Positions 35,631-48,281 are shown, numbered from the stretch's first letter. The stretch is DNA of 64,000 nucleotides from Tetradesmus obliquus (GCA_030272155.1 CP126195.1:1781001-1845000), one strand, 5' to 3'. The notes: generated by a model from the sequence alone, not told the origin. Program-made: numbers and translations.

Positions 35631-38600
35631 CTACAGTCGATGCCATGCAGCTGGTCTCGCATCAACTGATATTGCAGGCAGCAGTAGCGGCAGGCCGTCT
35701 GCTGTCTCCAGCTGCAGGCCCTGTGGGCTGTCCTGCAAGCCAACCGCTGACAGCCCTGCCCAACTACCATCTGACATGCTGCTGCTGCTGCTGCTGCTGA
35801 AGCTGCTGTGCATGCCGAGTCTCACACCATCAGCTCCCAGCAGCCCATCTGCAACATCATCTGCAGCCCCATCACACAGCCGCCTGAAGCGCTCAGCCGA
35901 GATCTTATCACCCACCACGACATCAAAAAACTCCTGCAAGCTGCAATCCATACCATTGCTGCTGCTGCTGCTGCTGCTGCAGCCAGGCAGCGGCAGCACC
36001 TGTTCGTTGTACACTAGCCGCACCCGGTACTCCTGCAAACCTTCCCGCCCTCCGCCGCTGCTGCTGCTGCCCACCCCTTCCTTGCCATACAGTATCAGCA
36101 CCAGATTTGCACCTAGCGGCGCAATCCTGCCGCCCCGCCAAACCCTCTCCTCATCGCTGTGCGAAAAAGCAGGCACCCAGCCTGAAGGGGGCGGCAGCAG
36201 CAAGCCGGGGTCTAGGGTATTGCCCTTGTAGCTGCAGCCTTCTGTTGATGGCCCATGCTTGTGCTTACGCCGAAGCTGCTGAGATGCTAATTGGTCATGG
36301 CCTGCAGGGCTTGCTGCACCTGCTGCTTGTTGAGCAGGTACACCATCGGGGATCGTGGCGGTGCTGCTGCTGCTGCTGCTGCCGCTTTCCGCAGACAGGC
36401 GACGCCGCTTGTACTGCTGCAGGTGCTTCTCTGAATGCTGCTGCTGCTGCTTGCTCTCAGCTGCCTGCTGTGTTTCTGCTAGCAGCACCTCCTGCTGCTG
36501 CTGCTGCTGCTGCAGCAACACCAGGGGCAAGTCCTCTGTCACTTCATCAACTGCCTGCAGGTCTTGCTCAGCCTGACACACCAGGGACAGCACGACACAC
36601 AGCAGCACACATGCTGTGGGTCGGGCAGGTATGCGCACAGTGCAGACGGGTATAAGGGGCATTCACGCACACCATCAAAGATGGCTTGGTGCTTGTATGT
36701 GATGACAAAAATGTACCCAATGCAGCCTTGACCTCGCCACACACGCCCTTGCGATGTGCGTAGGCTTGACTGCTGTCTTGCTGGGAGCGGCCATCCAAGG
36801 CTTCCACCACACCCACCTGCTCTGGACTGATCTTCACGGCATTCTTCAACGCGCGGCCACTGGGAGCTTCCGGCATACGGCGCTGCTCCTCAGGGCCTGG
36901 CCGGAACAGCCCTAGCAGAGACGCCAGCGGCGTGGCTCCCCAACCCAACTACCTCTTTTGACAAGCCAAACGCACCTGAAGCCACACACTCCCGCCTGCT
37001 CTGCGCTTGTTTTCACAGCAGACTTCAACGCGCGGTCACTAGTAGCTTCCACCACACGCACCTGCTCTGGACTGATCTTCACGGCAGACTTCAGCGCCCG
37101 GCCACTGGGAACTTCTGGCATGCCGCGAGGCTCCTGGGGGCCTGGCCGGAACAGCCCCAGCAGTGACGCCAGGGGCGTCAGCGTCTCGCAGTGCGCAAAG
37201 TGCAGCCGCACGCGCTGCAGCGGCCGGGTGTTTTGGGTGTGGCTGCTGGCTGCTGCGGTGAGAGCCGAGGCGATGTCAGACAGCAGCGGGGCCGCAATGC
37301 CGTAGTTGACCTGCGAGGGTACAGTATGCATGCATGTGTACATCCTTATGCATGCATGTGTACATCCTTATGCATGCATGTGAACATCCTTAGTTGGTTG
37401 AATGTTATCTAGGGTGCCTGAGCATGCAGCCTGCGGTGTTGATGCAAGCACTGCCTGGCAATGCAGCCACCGCCAACAACAGGGAAGGTGCCGCAACAAT
37501 GCGCCAGGCAGGCAGGAAGGGGGCGGAACTGCTTGCGTCAACGACTTTGAACAGCAGGAAGTGCCAGCAGGAGAGCACAAGGCGGTTGTAGCACTTCGGA
37601 GCAACGTATCAGACGCCGCCTTGTTGCTCAGTCACTGTGTCTGCTCACACATGGCCGCAGAAACTATGAAGGTAAATAAGCGCATCCATGTGAAGTTTTG
37701 GGTGTCCCTCCTCACCTCTGTGCCGTAGCCCTGCGTCTCATACAGACGCACACCCTCCGCCAATGCTCAGTTCTTTTGCAAACATGCATAACGAACAAGT
37801 GCTCCAGTGCTCCATCAATCATCAATGCTCACCTCTGCGCCGTAACCCTGCGTCTCATACAGCCGCACATCCTCCAGCCACTCCAGCAGCACAGCATCAG
37901 CCTCACTAAACAGCCCACACGCATTGCTGCTGCTGCTGCTGGTGCTGCTGCTGCTGCTATGCACGTCCTGCTGCTGCTGCAGCCAGGCCTGGTGTCCTGC
38001 CGTGCTCATGAGGCCCGCCTCAAGTGTGCACAGCTGCCACAGCGCATCCACGTGGCAGGCTGTCAGGCTGCCGGCTGTCAGGCCCAGCCTGGCTTCAATG
38101 TTGGGGATGATGCGCCGCCAGTGGCTGTGCATCCAAGGGGCCTGCGATTACAATCGAAGTTGCATAACGAACATAAGGAAGATGAGCAGGATGCCTGGCT
38201 TGAACATTCTTTGCTCAACTATGCTGGCTGTCAGGCCCAGCCTGGCTTTGGGCTAACCAACTAAAGGTGTACATACATGCATGCACGCTGTACCCTTGCC
38301 GCTTGAGAGGTGAAACAGCAGCACAGAAGGCTGGTCAAAACAAAAATGATTCCCCCGCCGGGACTCGAACCCGGGTCGCGAGGGTGAGAACCTCGTATGC
38401 TAACCGCCTACACCACGGAGGAGGGTCTGATGATTATCATCAGGTGGTGTTTGATGCACCGTCGCTATCAAAACGCCTTTCTCATCGCCGTTTTGTGCGG
38501 CCGCATTTCGAACCCGTTTATTGCCGAAAAGTTGTTTTGAGGTGTTAGTGGTGGCGTATGCCGCGTGAGTACACCAGTGTAACCCCCTCTCTCTCTCTCT

Positions 38601-41600
38601 CTTATTGCCGAATACTTTTTGATTGCACCAGAATTGCGTGTGATGGGAGAGACGGTTATGCATGCATGACCAAAGTTGATCTCACACACAGAGGTTTTTC
38701 ATGGGGTTGAACCTCATTTGAGTGACAGCCCGAGCTGAGCTGTCTGCAGCTTCAAATCCTTTCAGGTGTTAGTGGTGGCGTATGCCGCGTGAGTACACCA
38801 GTGTAACCCCTCTCTCTCTCTATTGCCGAAAACTTTTTGACTGCACCAGAGTTGCGTGTGATGGGAGAGACGGTTATGCGTGCATGACCAAAGTTGATCT
38901 CACACACAGAGGTTTTTCATGGGGTTGAACCTCATTTGAGTGACAGCCCGAGCTGAGCTAATTGCAGCTTCAAATCCTTTCAGGTGTTAGTGGTGGCGTA
39001 TGCCGCGTGAGTACACCAGTGTAACCCCTCTCTCTCTCTCTTTATTGCCTGTGTAACCCCTCTTCTTCTTGTTTATTGCCTGGCATACTGTGTTGCGTGG
39101 CAATGGTTTGTGTGTGGTGCGGCGGTGATGGCCTTCTTCTCGCTGTGTGTACATGCTTTCTCTGTGAGCTTCTGACACGCCAGAGCTAGCCGTCTTGCTT
39201 AGCAGGAGCTGTGAGTTTCCGTACCGCTGCTGCAAAATGTAGTTGTGCGGCCCTTGCAGCAGCTGGCTTGTTCTGTGCTCTCTCTCCCCAGTTTGTCGCC
39301 TCAGGCCACCGCCTGCCAGGCTGTGTTTCTGCTGGTGGGTGTTGTTCTGTGGGTTCAGCCCGCCCGCTGCACTGCATAAAGTGCAGCTTGCTGTCACTGA
39401 CACTGTTCACATCAGTCCTGCCTTTGTTTAGCATCAACACTGCGTGTGCTGTGACTGACGGCTTTGCCTGCAAGGCCATATGTCAAGTTACACACACAGA
39501 GAGACTTTCTGGGGTGAGTCTCCTTGAGTGACAGCCTGTTTTGCTGAGTCATCTGGGACGTTCCAGATGTTCAAGTGTTCGTTGCGACGTAGTTGCCTGT
39601 GCACACCGTGTAACCCCTCTTCTTCAAAAAAAAAAAATCGAACCCGGGGTACCCCAGCCCAGAAACTTGTTTGGTCTGCTGAGTGGCTGCTGACAGGCCG
39701 CTGTGACATGCGGTTGTTTTGTGTGCCTTTGGGCAGCTCTGCATTTTTCAGCCATCTTTTCACTGCCCAAGCTGCGCTCCGCCCCAGGCTGAGCTGCGGC
39801 TTGGTGAGCTCAGCCCGCCCGCAATGCAGTTAGTGCATGGCGGCCCTGTGTTCTCTCTGCATTGCTTGCCGTCACTGACACTGCTGGCAGCACTTGATTT
39901 TCCACTTCTCGTATGAGGATACATTTTCTGGGGGCGAACTGTGTGGAGTAAGGAAGGCGGCTGTGCTAGCATGGCCATATGCCGAAACTTACACACGGGG
40001 GCCATTTCTCTGGGGTTGGGCCTCACATGAGTGACGGTCTGTGCTGAGCTTCCTGCAGTTTTCCTGTGTTTTCGGGTGTTCGTTGCAACGTAGTTGCCTG
40101 TGCACACCGTGTAACCCCTCTTCTTCTTTTGGGGTACCCCAGCTGGTGGAGCAAGTGGCTGTGAGAGCAGCAGTAGGTGCTTTTTTGGGATGCGCTGGCG
40201 GACTTTGCTGCTACGGCTAGGGTGCCGTCACGGTATAGAAATCGGCTGCTCACACAACAGCCTTTTATTGCCTGGCATACTGTGTTGCGTGGCAATGGTT
40301 TGTGTGTGGTGCGGCGGTGATGGCCTTCTTCTCACTGTGTGTACATGCTTATTCTGTGAGCTTCTGACGCGCCAGAGCTAGCCGTCTTGCTTTGCAGGAG
40401 CTGTGAGTTGCTGTATCGCTGCTGCAAAATGTAGTTGTGCGGCCCCTGCAGCAGCTGGCTTGTTCTCTGCTCTCTCTCCCCAGTTTGTCGCCTCAGGCCA
40501 CCGCCTGCCAGGCTGTGTTTCTGCTGGTGGGTGTTGTTCTGTGGGTTCAGCCCGCCCGCTGCACTGCATAAAGTGCAGCTTGCTGTCACTGACACTGTTT
40601 ACACTAGTCCTGCCTTTGTTTAGCATCAACACTGCGTGTGCTGTGACTGACGGCTTTGCCTGCAAGGCCATATGTACACATATGTCAAGTTACACACACA
40701 GAGAGACTTTCTGGGGTGAGTCTCCTTGAGTGACAGCCTGTTTTGCTGAGTCATCTGCGACATTCCAGATTTTCGGGTGTTCGTTGCAACGTAGTTGCCT
40801 GTGCACACCGTGTAACCCCTCTTCTTCTTTTGGGGTACCCCAGCTGGTGGAGCAAGTGGCTGTGAGAGCAGCAGTAGGTGCTTTTTTGGGATGCGCTGGC
40901 GGACTTTGCTGCTACGGCTAGGGTGCCGTCACGGTATAGAAATCGGCTGCTCACACAACAGCCTTTTATTGCCTGGCATACTGTGTTGCGTGGCAATGGT
41001 TTGTGTGTGGTGCGGCGGTGATGGCCTTCTTCTCACTGTGTGTACATGCTTATTCTGTGAGCTTCTGACGCGCCAGAGCTAGCCGTCTTGCTTTGCAGGA
41101 GCTGTGAGTTGCTGTATCGCTGCTGCAAAATGTAGTTGTGCGGCCCCTGCAGCAGCTGGCTTGTTCTCTGCTCTCTCTCCCCAGTTTGTCGCCTCAGGCC
41201 ACCGCCTGCCAGGCTGTGTTTCTGCTGGTGGGTGTTGTTCTGTGGGTTCAGCCCGCCCGCTGCACTGCATAAAGTGCAGCTTGCTGTCACTGACACTGTT
41301 TACACTAGTCCTGCCTTTGTTTAGCATCAACACTGCGTGTGCTGTGACTGACGGCTTTGCCTGCAAGGCCATATGTACACATATGTCAAGTTACACACAC
41401 AGAGAGACTTTCTGGGGTGAGTCTCCTTGAGTGACAGCCTGTTTTGCTGAGTCATCTGCGACATTCCAGATTTTCGGGTGTTCGTTGCAACGTAGTTGCC
41501 TGTGCACACCGTGTAACCCCTCTTCTTATAAATTTCGAACCCGGCCCGTGTAACCCCTCTTCTTCTTTCGAACCCGGCCCACCCCTTTTGCTTTTTCCCT

Positions 41601-43731
41601 CGTTTCCCTGCTGCTGACCCCATCCTTCGTGTGTTGCATGCCAACCAGGCCAGGCGAAAAGCACTGTGGAGCTCACCACCTCACACAAAACACCGCAGGT
41701 GCGACTGCAACCCACGACACCCAGCACCCAACAGTAGGCCGGCCACCACATCCGCCACTCACCAGCCACCGCAGCGCCCTGTCCTCATGCTGCCGGTAGC
41801 CCCTGCATGCCAGCCAGGCCCTGGCCCAGCCACACCACCGCCAACGAACAGGAAACAGAACTGTCAAGCTCACAAGCAACCAAAACAACCGCAGCTGCCA
41901 CCACACCACATGTCACAAAACGCTTCAAGAGCAGGCCCCCATACTTAGCAGTTGTGCAGGCGCCACTCACCAGCCACAGCAGCGCCCTGTCCTCATGCTG
42001 CTGGTAGCCCCTGCACGCCAGCCAGGCCCTGGCCCAGCCACACCACCGCCAACCAACAGGGAATGGGACTGTCAAGCTCACCAGCAGCCAAAGCAATCGC
42101 AGCTGCCACCACCACGTGTCACAAAACCGTGAATTTTTCGCAGCTGCCACCACCATGTGTCACAAAACCGTGACGCTTCAACAGCAGGCCCTCATTCTCA
42201 GCCAGCATGCAGCCGCCACTCACCAGCCACCGCAGCGCCCTGTCCTCATGCAGCCGGTAGCCCTTGCAGCTCTCAAAGAAGCGCAGCACTGGGTCGTGAC
42301 GCTTCGGCAGCATGCTGATGGCCACCGGCTGCGGCCGCCAGCCGCCAACCACACCTGACTGCAAGCCGCCGCCTCTGCTGCTGCTGCTGCTGCTGCTGTC
42401 GCCCAAAGAGCTGCTTGCGCTGCTCCTCATCCTGCTGTTTGTGTGCTTGCTGTCTCCATTGCTGCTGATTAAATGGCTGTTCTCAGCCTGATGCTCCTGC
42501 AGGGGCTGGTGTGTTTTGATGCTGCTGGCGGTGTGGCCAAAGAAGCCCAGGGCAAAGGCGCTGGCAGACTGCGCGGCGCGGGGCACCTGCCAGGCCAGCA
42601 GCAAGACACCACACAACAAGCAAAACGACTTTCACACAAAGCCTGTACTGCGCCTGAATGGCTTGTGGGACAGCAGCGGCTGCGAAATCTGCCCTGCCTT
42701 GCCCGTTGCAGACTGCACGGCACAGCTTGCAACAGGGCTGCAGCTGCCAGTGACATGAGTCCCCACCCATGTTCACCCGGCAAGCATCACCATCAACCTA
42801 TTGCACTTCTTTGCATACCCAGGAACAACACTCCTGCTGCATATGCACCGCAGTAATCACCTGAGTGGAGATGATGGGCTGGCGGCGGGGGGCGTAGGGC
42901 TCAGCAGCCAGGCCTGGGAAGCGGCCCCGCAGCCGCCGCGCAAGCCCCTCCAACTCAGCCTCGCCTGCGCAAGCAGCGTGTACAAGTGTCAAATGCAGAT
43001 GTTCATGGTGCATGTCAGGTCTGCATGAACATGCATGAGTGTGCAGTTTTGTTGTACATCTGCCGCCTCGCCAGCCCCTCCAGCTCCGCCTCGCCTGCGC
43101 AGCAGCAAATGTAAGGTGTGCGGCCTTGGTGACTTGAGGATTGCACACTTCCACTTGCTACGCGCAGGCAGCTGATATCATGCTGCTTGAGTCACGCAGC
43201 ATGACAGAGCTGCACAGGCCAGCAAATACCCAAGCTCAATAGGTGACGCAATTGTCAGTGGTGTCTGTGTGAATAACAGGCATGCTGGCTCAACTCACCC
43301 TCAGGGTGCAGCTCCCCTGCCAGGTAAGGCACATCGGCCACTGGGGAGGTGCAATTGGCAGCCCTTGGATCAGGGTGGGAACCTGTACAGAACCCCAGAA
43401 TGAACCCTGAACTCTACATCCTATACCGTAAGCCCCAACTTCACTCACCCTCAGGTTGCAGCTCCCCTGCCAGATATGGCACATCAGCCACTGGGGAGCT
43501 CTAGTTGGCCCCCAAGGGATAAGGGTGAAACAAACTAGTCCGTACCCTATAATCAAAACCCCGACTTCACTCACCCTCGGGGTGCAGCTCCCCTGCCAGG
43601 TATGGCACATCAGCCACAGGGGAGGTCCAGTTGCGGGCCCACGCCAGGCCGGGCGCGCTGCTGCGCACAGACCTCAGCAGCGGCTGCAGGCTGTTGATCT
43701 GCCGCATGCGCTTGGCGGTGGGCCTGCAGGC

Positions 43732-43787
<56 letters not shown>

Positions 43788-44690
43788 GCAAACGACAATG
43801 CAACCCTTCAAACTCTGCTGATCATGCTCACACAGATCCCACTAGCTATCAAATCAAGCACGAGCACTGTCCACGCACTCGCGACACGTACAAAACATTA
43901 TTTCCTGCAAGCTGTGCAGCAGCATCGCTGCACCCTGGTTGCCCTGTAGCTGTCGCCGGCTGCAGGGCACCAATGCCACAACAGTGCCCTGCAGCAATCA
44001 AACCTGAAAGGTATAACGACTATCTGGGATGTGCCGCTACGACTGACTGTTATAGACTGAGGGTGCAAGTGCTGCTGCTGCTCACCATCTGCTGCCATGT
44101 CGTGCCAGCAGGTACAGGAACACTGGCTTGTAGCCTGGCGGGTCAGGCACGTCATACAGTGAAGGTGCATTCGGCACAGCCACCCTGTGCACATATGGGG
44201 CCTGCACCAGACAATAAATTCAACATGTGGCAGACTGGGTGTTTGTGCGTTGTGGCGGGAGGCAGGTGGGTGCTAGCAGGCGTCTGCAAGGTTGTGTTGC
44301 GTGAGCAGCACATGTGACAACAGGCACACCCAACCGCAGTAGGGCTTCTGCAACACAAGTCAAACTACCACTGATCACATGAAACCCAGCACATCAACGG
44401 CCATATAAAAGTTGTTTGAAGATCTGAGAGGAATGTACTGTGCCTTTGCATGTAGAACGAACCGACACACAGCACGCCTGCACATGCATGGTCAATTACA
44501 GCATGGTGCTCATGGAAGGCCTAGTGTACGACCTCACCTTTGTACTGAGGTGCTCTCTTATATCAAAGGACGACGAGCTAGCGCAAACCCTCAGCCTCAT
44601 GTTGCCACTGGCATGGAGCAGCACCAGAAGCAGCAGCAGTCCAGCTCTGACAGATAGCACCGCAGCCGCTCTTTCAAGTTGCCGATACAT
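35631..44690 (-). CDS. MINPP1: Multiple inositol polyphosphate phosphatase (histidine acid phosphatase)
   Basis: Eight exons join in phase to 794 residues: 44538-44690, 44086-44201, 43575-43723, 42861-42964, 42224-42586, 37833-38141, 37062-37310 and 35631-36572. A signal peptide (LLLLLVLLHASG) precedes FDIREHLSTK, as in plant MINPPs. The catalytic RHGSRWP motif (about 85-91) is built across an intron. Next come LPKRHDPVLRFFESC, CGLFSEADA, NYGIAAPLL and the proton-donor region HFAHCETLTPL, where the usual HAE reads HCE (about 438-440). Then come RGGRIAPLGANLVLILYG and VLPLPGC. The family removes phosphates, notably the 3-phosphate, from InsP6 and other inositol phosphates in the ER, vacuole or outside the cell. 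Poly-Ser and poly-Gln inserts make it longer than usual. Intron 5 (4.1 kb) contains a tRNA gene and a tandem-repeat field. Confidence 0.92.
36780..37055 (-). repeat. Echoes of phosphatase exon 7 end
   Basis: Two copies of the LLGLFRPGP...SGRALKxAVKISPEQ end with donor lie at about 36795-36925 and 36985-37055. The real exon is 37062-37310. A copy of the end of exon 6 (RLYETQGYGAE) lies at about 37722-37768. Confidence 0.85.
37324..37391. repeat. 22-bp tandem repeat, three copies
   Basis: Unit TATGCATGCATGTGTACATCCT, with one change in the third copy, in a phosphatase intron. The ATGCATGCAT core is self-complementary. Confidence 0.9.
38351..38422 (-). tRNA. tRNA-Glu (anticodon CTC)
   Basis: A 72-nt cloverleaf read on the minus strand. 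The acceptor stem TCCTCCG pairs with CGGGGGA (one T-G pair). The anticodon stem CGAGG/CCTCG closes the loop TTCTCAC, giving anticodon CTC. The T arm is CCGGG-TTCGAGT-CCCGG. The D arm holds GTGTAGGCGGTTAGC (A box). No CCA is encoded, and there is no intron, as expected for a nuclear tRNA gene. It sits in intron 5 of the phosphatase gene, in the same direction as that gene. Confidence 0.93.
38539..39050. repeat. Tandem array A, about 220-bp units
   Basis: Units start with AGGTGTTAGTGGTGGCGTATG at about 38539, 38764 and 38982. Each includes a GTGTAACCCCTCTCT stretch, then TTGCCGAA(T/A)ACTTTTTGA and a run ending GAGTGACAGCCCGAGCTGAGC. The copies are over 90% alike by eye. They sit in the phosphatase intron next to the tRNA gene. 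Confidence 0.85.
39060..41525. repeat. Tandem array B, about 700-bp units with a near-perfect 701-bp duplication
   Basis: A unit starting TTGCCTGGCATACTGTGTTGC occurs at about 39065, 40267 and 40968. The blocks 40113-40813 and 40814-41514 look identical or nearly so over 701 bp. A more diverged unit fills about 39600-40110. Every unit ends in ACCGTGTAACCCCTCTTCTT. Open frames of about 60-108 codons repeat with the units on both strands, match no protein I know, and are not called as genes. Confidence 0.9.
41745..42100 (-). repeat. Echoes of phosphatase exon 5 end
   Basis: Two copies of the exon 5 end (GYxxHEDRALxWLVS region plus donor) and some intron flank lie at about 41748-41860 and 41965-42075. 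The true exon is 42224-42586. Confidence 0.8.
43055..43505 (-). repeat. Echoes at phosphatase exons 3 and 4
   Basis: A copy of the start of exon 4 (GEAELEGLARR with acceptor) lies at about 43058-43105. Two copies of the end of exon 3 (ADVPYLAGELHPEG plus donor, with intron flank) lie at about 43295-43365 and 43445-43505. The true exons are 42861-42964 and 43575-43723. Confidence 0.85.
43735..43786. repeat. (CAG)17 tract before a splice acceptor
   Basis: On the sense (minus) strand this is (CTG)n ending 11 bp before the acceptor of phosphatase exon 3. The same intron starts GTGAGCAGCAGCAGCA. Confidence 0.9.
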
Positions 44691-45341
44691 CAAACCTATT
44701 CCCGTAGCCTTCCGTTTTGATTGCTGCAGGTGGTGCCCTATGCTGCCACGCGCGACAGCATCAGCTTAGGACCCGAACAACAGTTTCGAAACATAGCCCT
44801 TCGCTTGTTCTTAAGATTCACAAGCAACTGCGATTTCTTCAACACTCACAATGCGCCCACTAATTCCCACAGCCGATTGTTGATACCTGCCTGCTTGATG
44901 CGCGGCATATGCAAGACTGATGCAAGACTGATGCTCGTACAGTGTTCTTTCTCCCCGAGTAGGTTACCCTTAGATGAGCGCGCGACGTACAAGTAATACT
45001 GAACACAAACAAACACGGCGCAAGGACCACCGTGGAAGGCAGCAAAAACACCGCAAAGAAAACCTGGCAACACAGCTGCAGCTGGTGCTGCAGCAGACAT
45101 TGCCAGATCAAGAAGTTCGATGCTGTGGTGATGTGCTGCACAACGACAGCAAGACTGCTTGCAGCTGCAGACACCAGCAGCTACTGCAAGCAGGCTGGTC
45201 CTGCTGTCCTGCTGCTTGGTCGCCACAAACTGGCAGCCAAACCTGCTCCCGCCATCCATAGCCTGCAGATGACAACGTTGTGGCACCCTCCAGCACACAC
45301 GCTGCCGCAGCCGTAGCACCAGCGTACACCAGCTGACCGCA
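44691..45341. promoter_or_regulatory. Intergenic region upstream of the phosphatase
   Basis: 651 bp between the STRAP-like stop and the phosphatase start. No gene and no named motif recognised. Confidence 0.35.
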
Positions 45342-48242
45342 TCAGGCCTTGGCGCCGTTCACGTAAGGCGGCGCAACCGCATTGACTGCCACCTGTGCTG
45401 CGCCGTCTGCCACGCCAGCCTGCGACTCCAGCCAGTCGGTCTGCCAGATGCGGATGGTGCCATCCTCAGAGCCAGATGCATACTCCTTGCCCTCAGGGCC
45501 AAACCTGCAGCAGCAGCAGCAGCAGCAGCTGTCAGGTTCCATTCCCTGTTGTAGGTCAGATACGACGCCTGCTAGCACTGCTTGCCTGCTTGCCCCATGC
45601 CTGACTCGAGTAAAACATACGTACGCTGCTGCCCCAAACCCAACATGCATGCGCTGGATCCACCTTCATAATCAACATTACAAACAGAACAACACAAACA
45701 TTGCTGTTTTCGATTATGTGCACGGCCCTCACCTGACTGTGTGCACCGGCCCGTGGTGGCCCTTGTTGGTCTCCAGCTCCAGGCCGGTGTCTGCGCTGTG
45801 CAGGTGCACCCACATGTCCTCGCCGCCAGCAGCAAACCTGCACGCAGCAGCAGCAGCAGCGGCAGCGGCAGCAGCAGCAGCAACAATTGATGACAGAAGG
45901 TGGTGTGTGTGCCAGAGGGTGGGGTCGCGCAACATGCACGAGGACCAACCGCATTGCAACTTCTCCAACACGTTGTCTCCAAGCCTCTAGTGCGTAGAAG
46001 GCACACAGACAAGCAACAAGCAAGCAAGAGCAGAAGCAAACCCGCACCTGTTCTTGGCTGGGCAGTAGCTGGCCGCCTCTGCCGGGTAGGTCACCGTGAA
46101 CTGCTTGGCTGGCGCATCCAGCTGAGCCGTGTCCCACAAGCCAAGGCAATCAGGCAATCAGGCAACAGAGCACACTGCGCACCTGTTTTGGCCCAGCAGT
46201 AGCTGGCTGCCTCAGCTGCGTAGGCCGTCTTCAACAGCAAGCAATTGATAACATACACATAGGCAAATGAGCAGAGCGCCGCACCTGTTCTTGGCTGGGC
46301 AGTAGCTGGCCGCCTCTGCCGGGTAGGTCACCGTGAACTGCTTGGCTGGCGCGTCCAGCTTTGAGGTGTCCCGCAACCCAAGGCAAGCAGGCAAGCTGGC
46401 AACAGAGCACACTGCAGACCTGTTTTGGCCCGGCAGTCGCTGGCCGCCTCAGCTGGGTAGGCCGTCTTCAACAGCAAGCAATCGAAAAATAACATAGGCA
46501 AATGAGCAGAGGGCCGCACCTGTTCTTGGCTGGGCAGTAGCTGGCCGCCTCTGCCGGGTAGGTCACCGTGAACTGCTTGGCTGGCGCGTCCAGCTTTGAG
46601 GTGTCCCAGATGCGCACCGTGTTGCGGTTGTCAGTGGTGGTCAGCCAGCGGCCGTCGTGTGTGAGCTGCAGTTCACATGCAGCAATGGCAGAGAAGATTT
46701 TGCAGAGAGTGGGCACAAGAACATAGACAAGCATCACAGCAGGGGCACATGTGGCTGTGATCAGCAGCTGCCGCAGAGCACACGGCTCGCATACTTGGGC
46801 AAGGAGGCAAAGGCAGTGGCAGCAACAGAACAGTTGCACCAGGGTGCAAGCCATCTGCAGAGGAACAATGTGCCCACTAGTTTGCTTGTACCATGCCAAG
46901 AGGACAGAGTCACCAGCACACGAAGGTACATGCTACAACACTCGGCGCGCGTCACTCACGTCGACAGACGTCACCGGGCCGTCCGTGGGCATGCTGCGCA
47001 CCACACCGCCGCCCCGCACATCCCACACAGTCAGCCCAGCAGCATCGCCAGTGGATGACACCAGCAGGCTGTCGCTGGGCCCCACAAACACGGCTGCCTT
47101 GATGGTGCTGGGGGCCCCCGGCAGCTCAAAGGGCGCTGCCTCTGGCCGCTCCACCTCAAACAGCCGCAGCAGCTTCTCGTGCCCGCCTGCATTGTGTGTA
47201 ACAGCCACGCACACAGAAGCTGTGAGTCCGCCAGCAGATATCTGAAGTCCAGATGTGCTTGCTGTGTACACCTGCATGCAGCAGCAGCGGCACAGCATCC
47301 CGGTGGATGACACCAGCAGGCTGTCACTGGGCCCCACAAACACGGCCGCCTTGATGGTGCTGGGCGCCCCCGGCAGCTCAAAGGGCGCTGCCTCTGGCCG
47401 CTCCACCTCAAACAGCCGCAGCAGCTTCTCATGCCCGCCTCCAATGTGTTAGATTGTGTACACCAACAGCATTGGATGCTGGAGGTTAGACCAAAGAATA
47501 GAGATGGTTGTTGCCATAGCGGGGTGCAGCCGCTCCACCTCAAACAGCCGCAGCAGCTTCTCGTGCCCGCCTGCAGTGTGTGCAGCAGCCACGCGGCAGG
47601 CCACACATAGCAACATGAATAAGGAAGCCCTTGATTACCCCAACAGTGCAACAGGGGCTGCCTCCGGCCGCTCCACCTCAAACAGCCGCAGCAGCTTCTC
47701 GTGCCCGCCTGCATTGTAGTTAAAAGTTCAGAGGATGGGGAGCAGTTGATATGAGGAAAAACAAATGGACACTAACAACAATGCTGCTGCTGCTGCTGCA
47801 GCAGCTGCAGATGCAGGGGGGCGATTGCAGAAGACGAAGCTGGCTCTGGCCATGTGTCTCTGTGGCTGTGGCAATGCGTCTCAGTCTCCAAATGACTGCA
47901 GGCATTCACCATAAACAACACCTGGGCTGCGTGAGCGCTCCAGCGTACGACGAGACACCATATCCCATCACATTCCAGATTAGCTGCAGCCAGCAGCGTG
48001 CTGCACAAAACCCAGCTGCTGCAACCCACTTGCCACATATCCCCCTCACGCACCTGTGACCAGCTTGCCGCTGCAGGGTGAGAAGCAGCAGGTGCGCACG
48101 ATGTGCTTGTGCTGCAGCGTGGCCTTCTCCATGCCAGTCAGTGCATCCCACAGCTTGGCGCTGAAGTCGGCTGAGCCGGTGGCTGCCAGAGTAGCAGTCG
48201 GGTCCAGCGCACACGACCACACACAGCCCTGTCAAGGAAAAG

Positions 48243-48281
<39 letters not shown>

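Noticed and set aside
38987-41372. Repeated open frames of 60-138 codons in the tandem field
   Set aside because: They repeat only because the DNA unit repeats, on both strands, without homology or codon signal, and lie inside a phosphatase intron.
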